A program made the position numbers and the translations under genes. The notes beneath the pieces are model-generated. The model did not search any database, had not been told where the DNA came from, and saw only the letters and a list, made by a program, of their open reading frames with translations. This document shows, one piece after another, positions 9,101-15,101 of a stretch of DNA of 15,101 nt. Within the stretch, counting starts at the first letter, position 1. The number at the start of each line of letters is the position of its first letter. The DNA comes from Hymenochaete sp. R1 (taxonomy: Eukaryota; Basidiomycota; Agaricomycetes; Hymenochaetales; Hymenochaetaceae), in NCBI GenBank assembly GCA_019400425.1, contig JAFREE010000295.1, forward strand, positions 1 through 15,101, in the 5' to 3' direction.

Positions 9101-12100
9101 GCCGTGTTATAATCTCGTCGATAATATCAAATGTTTGTGGCGTGATACCCGGTACGAATTGGCGATCCTGAGCTCGATGCGCTCTAGTCAAGCAATAAGT
9201 ATGAGATTGTGCAAGCTTTAAAAGGCACGTACCGAAGGGTTCGTTCGGTAGGCAGGTGAACATGCCGTGAAATGAGGCGACATGCAGCAGGGTCAATCAT
9301 GTGAAGTACTACTGCGAATCTAAAAAGAGAGGGATCGTGCTGGAAGTTTTTCATGGACTTCCCGAGCCGCAGACGTTCCTTGGTGTACACAACGGCCTGA
9401 ACAATGCCTTGGAAGACGTCGTCACGCTGGTAATTTTCGTTATGAATACCCTTTGCATATGTCAAGAGAAGGCGCAATGTTTTGTCCTAGAAATATCGGC
9501 CTCAGTGAACATGTTGAAGATTCGAGCCAGATGAGAGGCGCAACTGACCTGCGGATCGATGAGATGACCAAGCCCTCTTGTTACGAGGGTTTTAATACCT
9601 GACTGAAGATTCTTGTATAGGGCATTGGAGTATATCATATTCGCTGGTTCAGGTACGGATCGCGAGATAGCGTTTGAAAAACCTTTGTTCTCGAGGAGGC
9701 GACGACAGGGAATGCAGACGGCTTTATCGCGCCTTCGCTGGCCCCCCTTTTCAACAAAAACGACCACCGTTCCACTACAATCCCTCGAGCGAGAAGTTTC
9801 GAGTTCAAAATCATTGAACCATAAGTAGGAAGCCTTCTGTTCCACTCGAAAATCGAAATACTGGTCGTTGTTGAGTTTAGATACTGGCTTGTTGAACTTT
9901 CTGCGAGCAATTTTGTTCGCCCTTTCTCCTCCACCACCATCAAGGATAGGTCGTTGAAAGTACTCTTTTATCCGACCATCGACTGCAGAAGTGAGGCCAG
10001 TACAAGAGACCGTCTCATATTTGACGTTCGACTCCGATGAAGCTGCAGGGAGTGTCTTTTCTATAAATGCATCCAATCGAAGCGTGGACTCACACTTTTT
10101 CCAGTGCTCATCGAATGCTGCGGGAGCGTAGGGAGCGTCCATCTTTATAGTTTTGGAACATTGCGAGCACGTTACAAAGCGTCCACTCTTTGCCATGCCT
10201 TTACCCAAGACCAAATCGTGCTTGACACCAGGGTACCTTCCCTCGATGTATTCTCTGAATTTTCTGTCCCATGCTTGTTTGATGACAAACGAGCCGTCTG
10301 CCAGATTTTCCCGATTCTTAAGCTCCCTGGCTGCCGACTTGCTCCTATCCGCAGATTTGGTGGTCACACGCGAGGTCGCAGACGTAATTCCTTCCTTCAC
10401 CGTCTTGGTCGTCGTTTTCTTTTTCGTCCCGGTTTTCTTCGTCTTTGTTGTTGTCGTGCACTTCGCTTTTGCAATGGCTGCGAGAGACGCATTCGTGTGT
10501 GTTGGACGGGAAAGGGTTCCCGTGTGCGCGGAGGGCGGATCAACGACGTATGAAGTGTGAGGATGCGTGGGTGTTATGTAGTCTGCCGTACGTTTCTTAA
10601 CCCATAACGAGAGTGTCCCATCCCCTCTGCCAACGACTTCGTCTGTCGCTCGTTCTCCTCCTTCACGCCCCAACCCGCCGTTTTCTTCATTATAGGATGG
10701 TACGTTGCTCGTCCTCGAATCCTGCCGAGCCTTCTTGGTGCCAGGCCCGTTATCATCCACGCTTTGCAAATCGTGCTTAGGACTCCGGCCGCACTGAGCA
10801 TGACCGACCGCTGGGCAATGGCTATTCTGTAATCGTTTTGCATCTGGAGTTTGCTCCCGATTGCATAGGGAGACAGATGCTTCTGAAATCATGCTTCCGT
10901 GTCTCGAGGCGCCCGGCGCCAGGTAATGAATACCATTCGAATTCATGAAATCATTGTCAGTAAGCCCTCCCTCCGAACCCGCTGAACCCGCAATTTCTTG
11001 AGACCCCTCGTTAATTCCCTGTCCAGTATATGAGCACTAGTGTGTTCATTTGTTCATAAGGACTGGCTCACCTTTGACAATTGGAAGAGTGCAACATCAC
11101 AGAACGCTTTCGTCCGCAGAGAATCCTTCGATTCAGCCTTCCACAAAGGATCTCGAAAGAGCGCATGGCAAATGGTGTTATACGAGATGATGCCGCAAGA
11201 GTGTGAATCATTTTGAGGACTACACGGAACAATCTGTGTATCGAGGCTCCAGACGGAATTCTTCCATCTATCTTCGAGCCATGTCTTGAGATGTGCCATA
11301 GTTTCTTCCAGTGACCTTTCGAAGGTTTTCCCCATGGAGTCCGCTGTGGGAAAGAGATGGTTTGTACCGTTTATCGTCCCGTTTTTAAACAAGTTTAACA
11401 TTTACTCACCGTATCCATATTTCTTCTTCTCCAAGTCAATCACCAACACGACCCAGTGACAGCGAGATGCGTTATGAATCGTATACAAAAGACTCGCACC
11501 TCCTTTAAGACGCCTCTCGCATTCCTCGAGTATGGAAAAGGTCAACGCTGAAGCATTCCCCCTCTTGTGCGCGTTGAAGAAGCTTTTCAGCTGCACGGAA
11601 AAACTACAACGTGAAATGACAACCCTCTCTTTCGGTGCCTCGATCCGGTACCGTCCTTCAATTGCGTCGAGAAGCCCATCGATGTGAGTGTCGTCTAGCC
11701 ACTTGTCTGCTCGGATCATCGTAATAAACTCCACTAAAGGCACTCGTTCTTCCACTTCAAAGGAATGTCGGATAGGGAAGCTGCAGTCCCATTCCAAACA
11801 CGACCCTAATTCGACCATTGCTTGCACTTCCGCTGGGTCCGTTTCCGCTATCCGAGACACTGCCTCCTCCCAAATCACACAGAGCTCCTTCGGTCTCGAA
11901 AGTCGTCCATAAATTGACAATGCAGCTGGAGGATAGCTGATTGCAGAGTTGTCCAAACTTTGTATCGATCGAACATCGTTTCTTGCAAATTTCACGTCAA
12001 AGATCTTTCGCAATTTCAGGTAAACGTCGTGTGTTGGGATGTATCCGCCTTGAAAGATGTGACTGAGCACGATAGTGGGTAAGCTCGGACTGAGAATGCT

Positions 12101-12289
12101 CGACAGCTCCTTGACGTTATCCTTCAACGTGTACTTCTTCAAGTTCGACGAGAGCTTCACAATCGAGTCGTTTGCAGAGGGAAGATCGTCTTCGAGCCCG
12201 GAAGGAATCTCGAGGACCGCACTTGCATCTGTCCTGTATGTACTGGATTTGGTATCGTTTCCGTGATTGTACAGCAGGATGCCGTACAT
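6168..12289 (-). CDS. Ulp1 protease-zinc finger-DDE transposase fusion (8 exons, about 1,907 aa)
   Basis: My model joins 12289-11410, 11343-11072, 11018-9549, 9486-9233, 9183-8910, 8855-7351, 7293-6819 and 6761-6168. Introns are GT..AG, 49-66 nt, and all seven junctions keep frame, giving 5,724 nt without a stop. Domains in order: (a) Ulp1/SENP-type cysteine protease, residues about 200-360, with H278 (CHWVV), D295 (ADSMG), Q337 and C343 (SPQNDSHSCGI), spaced as in yeast Ulp1; (b) a low-complexity linker with a Lys/Thr-rich basic block (about 572-594), probably nuclear targeting; (c) a C-x2-C-x17-H-x3-C zinc finger at C668, C671, H689, C693, likely DNA-binding; (d) a transposase core with candidate acids D1110 (ACDGA), D1161 (QDSKHFAKIMRNN) and E1339 (ESCEHIFG); (e) an acidic segment and a Gly/Ala/Asn-rich hinge; (f) a C-terminal domain, about 1711-1907, of unknown role. 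It would cut and join element ends in the nucleus; the protease may remove SUMO or process the protein. A 13-codon upstream exon is possible (12392-12359). The fusion is inferred from phases, not transcripts. Confidence 0.82.
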
Positions 12290-12297
12290 AGAAGCTG

Positions 12298-12552
12298 TTA
12301 TGGTTGTGATGAACCGGTACGAGCCGAGGAAGCTCTCGAGTCGTTTTCACTTACTTACTTGTTTTGGACACTTTGATAAATAAAACATTCATTTTACTTT
12401 TCTTGAGCCAAAAATTGAGTAGAGTCGAGATGTCTGGTACATTTAGCTTACTAGATGTACAAATAATACCAAAAATAGAGATATTTTTCGCTATGAAGGG
12501 TTGCCGAACCGTTCTAAGGGGCATCAAATTTTTTCAACATCCCAGCCGCCAG
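12298..12552 (-). promoter_or_regulatory. Presumed promoter and leader of the transposase gene
   Basis: This is the only sequence between the transposase start and the right subterminal array, so the promoter must lie here or within the array. It is AT-rich, and no convincing TATA box or other defined element is seen. A GTAAGT donor on the minus strand at 12358 and a CAG acceptor at 12297-12295 would allow a 64-nt intron, placing a short first exon starting at ATG 12392 in frame with the main gene. Confidence 0.4.
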
Positions 12553-12703
12553 ACCCGTAGTTTCCTGAGGCCTTCGCCCCTCCGAGACCTCAGACCCGTA
12601 GTTTCCTGAGGCCTTTAGCCGATTCCGTGGTTATCGGACCCGTTGTTTCCTGAGGCCTATTACCAAAAAAGGAAATCAAAAAACCCGTTGTTTCCTGAGG
12701 CCT
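12553..12703 (+). repeat. Right subterminal repeat array (four 21-bp units)
   Basis: Units at 12553-12573, 12594-12614, 12638-12658 and 12683-12703 read ACCCGT, A or T, GTTTCCTG, then AGGCCT. They are spaced 41, 44 and 45 bp. The two outer units carry T at position 7, the two inner ones A. The last unit shares its AGGCCT with the inner edge of the terminal inverted repeat. Compared with the left array, the motif has G instead of C at positions 8 and 15. Likely transposase or host-factor binding sites, by inference. Confidence 0.9.
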
Positions 12704-12726
12704 ACTGGGGGATATTCCCGGGTCCT
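12698..12726 (-). repeat. Right terminal inverted repeat (29 bp)
   Basis: On the plus strand it begins AGGCCTA and ends CCCGGGTCCT. It is the reverse complement of 3202-3230 with four mismatches. It overlaps the last subterminal unit by six bases. Confidence 0.93.
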
Positions 12727-12734
12727 GTGTTTAC
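12727..12734. repeat. Right target-site duplication (8 bp)
   Basis: GTGTTTAC, identical to 3194-3201. Removing 3202-12734 would restore an uninterrupted intergenic sequence. Confidence 0.93.
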
Positions 12735-13755
12735 GCTTGAACGCGATCTTACGTTACACCAACCGTGTGTATCCTGTGTTCTTTTTCCGTCCTTCTTTTT
12801 CAACTTCTCGCAATCAGTGTACCCAGCGTAGTACGCTTGTTCCATGGGTCATCGAACAACATTTCTAGAATTGCGCTTATGTTCGTCTCCCGCGGTGGTA
12901 TCGGCGTCGATATCGGCTTCGCGCAGTCGTTTTCGCGTAACTCTTCCCCAGCTTCGTTTTCCTTGTCCTCTATTGTCTGTCCTCTACAATCATATCGCTC
13001 TACAGTCTTTCATCAATTCGTTGACCGACCCCTGCACTTTTCACGACATTCGTCCTTTCTGGAAATTTTCCTTTTCGCACTAGCTTCTTTTCCTAATTAC
13101 TCGATTATACGTCAATTTTAGTTCAAGGGCTACAAAGAGGGTCGGTTCCAAAACCAATCACGTCAAAATTTTCAGCTTTTATTTTTCCATCTTTCTCGCA
13201 TGGTCGTGTCTTCGAGAGGATTATATCGTCAACTTTTTCATGGGTCTTGTCATGTGTCAGTCGTCTTTGCCCCCCTTCCGCATCCCCTCAACGTAAGCCA
13301 ACGGTTATTCGTTCTGTACTATACCTTATCGAACTAAGTCAAATTTGCAAATTCGTACATGTAAATAACGCAACCCTAGACTAACTTCAAACCGCATATG
13401 TACGCTCATAATTGCATGGATGGCTTTAAAAGGGGATGGGTACTAGATCAGCGCCACACCATGCCGTAGTCTTGGGACACCACGTCTCTTGATGATACTA
13501 CGATGGCATCTTCACTCATCCTGATAGGTAGTATACAATGAGGCTACGCGTGTTGAAATTTTACGTGTTGCAGCTCCTTCATGGCCTTTGACTGAGTTGA
13601 GCGCCGCGGCGTCAGTGGTGCCTCGCACTATATTCGTAACGCTTTCCCGAAACATGACGTACTCGCGATTAAGTCGTATGCATATTGTACGAATTTCTAT
13701 CAAAAGAAAAACCTTTTATGCGCGGGGCGAGAAGGAAAGCGGGATCCGACATCAT
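12735..13755. other. Gene-free right flank between the transposon and the membrane protein gene
   Basis: Open frames of 60-118 codons exist on both strands but have no recognisable motif and no supporting splice pattern. The first 400 bases are pyrimidine-rich on the plus strand. Part of the region next to 13756 is presumably the 3' untranslated sequence of the minus-strand gene. Before the insertion, the space between the two convergent genes would have been about 1.2 kb. Confidence 0.5.
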
Positions 13756-14991
13756 CTAGACGATATCCAAATGATAGTCGCTCTCGACGTTCACGCTGAC
13801 TTGGATGGGCTTTAATTTCTCCTGCTTTGTTAGTCGCAAGAGGGAGAGAGAAGATGGACATAATCAACGAGGAGGAAATAACAGCAATGCTAGAGACTTA
13901 CTTGCGACTGGTCACTGACGCACCTGAAGCCCTCTTCAGTGAGCGAACACTGTCGGACATCTGAAATGTCAATGTGTCGTGGAAGGCCAGTGCGATACCT
14001 CTGCAGCTGTTGCAAGTCCTTTGCATTGATCGAGTCCGACGAGGTCTGGGAGCACTCAAGCATGGATACTTCCTCTTCTGTGTGCGTACGGGAGTTGAAA
14101 AGCGCGAGGAGAGAGTTGAAGTGCACTGCACATTATATTCATAGAACAATCTGTCAGGACTGAAAGGGGAAAAAATAAACGAACTCGATACGTACGTTTA
14201 TCCAAGATGGTGTAAAATCCTATGAAAATATAGTTGTGGGGCATTACTGCGTACTTTACTACGAGTTGGCGTAATCATTTATCAAAGGCAAGTGATACAC
14301 GATACCGTTACAAGAGAGGCCAACGCGCATATACTCGTCAATAGACCAGTATTGATGATATAAACCATCAGTGCGTTGATTTTCGTGTCCGTGCTAAAGA
14401 ATTTTCAGCTCAGAAAGTGCGCGACATGAAAACGATCATAGGAAGAACTCACGTTTTGAAGCCGGTCTTATTTCTGTTGAAGTAGTAGCAAAAGGTAGTC
14501 GCCACCCATAAATCAGCCGTTACGCCCGTTCCGAGGCAGAGGTAGATGTCCCACTGGAGTTTGAGTGGCGTATTAATTAGAGAGTCACAAGGAAAGGAGG
14601 GGAACACACGGAAATATTGGAATTAGCCAAATCCGAGTCTGATAGATAATTGAGTTCAAAACTATTGCGGAAATCATTAGCTACTGTCTAAGCGGAAACA
14701 AATCGAGTTTATACATTTTGCTGGCGAAAATAGTTCCCCCAACTACCAAAAATATTTTAGACATTGCGATGTACGGCTATGAAGAGAGACATACCAAACG
14801 AAATCGCGGCGAGTGATGCCTTAATACGAAAATAAGCACTTGTCGAGCGGACGACTCGGAAGGCTCTTATCTCACCGTAATGGCACTGACCGCGCAACTT
14901 TTACTGACTGCGCAAATGAAAGAAGGGCATGAGCATTCGGCGGCACATGGAAAGGTTCATCTTACTGATCCAAATCCTCCAGGCGTAGAAA
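13756..14991 (-). CDS. DUF6534-like multispan membrane protein, 3' part (5' end outside window)
   Basis: A many-exon gene of the family expanded in Agaricomycetes and predicted to span the membrane about seven times; its function is unknown. Exons I can read on the minus strand are 14991-14966, 14907-14876, 14819-14795, 14742-14685, 14553-14453, 14393-14306, 14253-14196, 14125-13902 and 13821-13756. Diagnostic pieces in order are FYAWRIW, GGTIFASKMYKLDLF, WDIYLCLGTGVTADLW, YYFNRNKTGF, YIINTGLLTSICALASL, MPHNYIFIGFYTILDKL and HFNSLLALFNSR, followed by a hydrophilic tail ending in LDIV. All junctions keep frame except one. The interval 14684-14554 (131 nt, longer than the rest) joins a phase-2 exon end to a phase-0 start, so either a base is missing near 14685 or an exon was misread. 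The N-terminal membrane segments must lie beyond 15101. Confidence 0.72.
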
Positions 14992-15101
14992 CTGAAAGGC
15001 CAATTAGGGTAGTGTTAAAGTAAAATTACATAAGATACCGCATATAGGCGGCTTAGGCAACGTAGCAGAGCAACTTGTATATATACCCCTCTGTTCCGTA
15101 G

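Larger units (their letters stand above)
3202..12726 (-). mobile_element. Complete 9,525-bp DNA transposon with TIRs, subterminal repeats and an Ulp1-transposase gene
   Basis: The element begins AGGACCCGGG and ends CCCGGGTCCT. Its 29-bp terminal inverted repeats match at 25 of 29 positions, and it is flanked by a perfect 8-bp duplication. Tandem copies of a 21-bp motif lie just inside both ends. It carries one intact minus-strand gene (12289-6168) with a transposase core. The left 3 kb holds a hydrophobic small ORF and a degraded phosphoenolpyruvate carboxykinase fragment, which is unlikely to be needed for transposition and looks like captured host DNA. The combination of an intact long gene, exact duplication and well-preserved ends suggests recent insertion by an autonomous element. 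The 8-bp duplication, the D-x-K-H-x-x-K-x-x-R-N and E-x-I-F-G motifs and the Ulp1 domain point to P-like or KDZ/Zisupton-like elements; I cannot choose between them from sequence alone. Confidence 0.92.

Noticed and set aside
10946..11054. Separate gene start for the zinc finger-transposase at ATG 10946
   Set aside because: The frame stays open upstream to an acceptor at 11019, which matches in phase the donor at 11071 of the protease exon. A continuous gene is simpler.
3202..12726. Element as a Starship or other tyrosine-recombinase giant transposon
   Set aside because: No tyrosine recombinase (DUF3435-type) motif is seen. The 29-bp inverted repeats, 8-bp duplication and DDE-like core fit a cut-and-paste element.
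3195..12733. A 6- or 7-bp target duplication with ends CAGG..CCTG
   Set aside because: The 8-mer GTGTTTAC is identical on both sides and leaves perfectly inverted ends AGGACCCGGG and CCCGGGTCCT. The shorter options are subsets of this match.
12765..13121. 118-codon plus-strand open frame right of the transposon
   Set aside because: Composition reflects a pyrimidine-rich tract (Ser, Phe, Leu). No motif or splice context.

Overview
The window reads as a basidiomycete fungal genome, most likely an Agaricomycete. Genes are cut by many short introns (about 49-80 nt, GT..AG). A pyrimidine-rich leader precedes the first gene. The protein families present (a salicylate-hydroxylase-like FAD monooxygenase, a DUF6534-like multispan membrane protein, an Ulp1-bearing DNA transposase) are typical of mushroom-forming fungi. 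Family names are assigned from motifs by eye; no database search was run.

Layout. (1) 1-1084: no supported gene, promoter and leader of the next gene. (2) 1085-3002, plus strand: a seven-exon FAD-dependent monooxygenase gene; my model gives an unbroken 526-codon frame. (3) 3202-12726: one complete DNA transposon of 9,525 bp. It has 29-bp terminal inverted repeats (25/29 identical), a perfect 8-bp target-site duplication (GTGTTTAC at 3194-3201 and 12727-12734), and arrays of a 21-bp subterminal repeat at each end. (4) 12735-13755: gene-free right flank. (5) 13756 to beyond 14991, minus strand: the 3' part of a multi-exon DUF6534-like membrane protein gene that runs off the window.

Inside the transposon, eight open segments on the minus strand join through seven phase-compatible introns into a single gene (12289-6168). 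It encodes about 1,907 aa: an N-terminal Ulp1/SENP-type cysteine protease with all catalytic residues, a Lys/Thr-rich basic linker, a C2HC zinc finger, a DDE-type transposase core and an uncharacterised C-terminal domain. No frameshift or stop interrupts it, so the element looks autonomous and young. The left 3 kb is cargo: a small hydrophobic ORF (3843-4157), a broken fragment of host ATP-type phosphoenolpyruvate carboxykinase (about 4390-5290, minus strand, two 1-nt losses and a missing C-terminal part), and about 700 bp of unassigned sequence.

The element sits in the convergent intergenic space between the monooxygenase and the membrane protein gene, 191 bp past the monooxygenase stop codon, so it disrupts neither reading frame. 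The main points of interest are the fused protease-transposase, the end structure, and the captured metabolic gene fragment.
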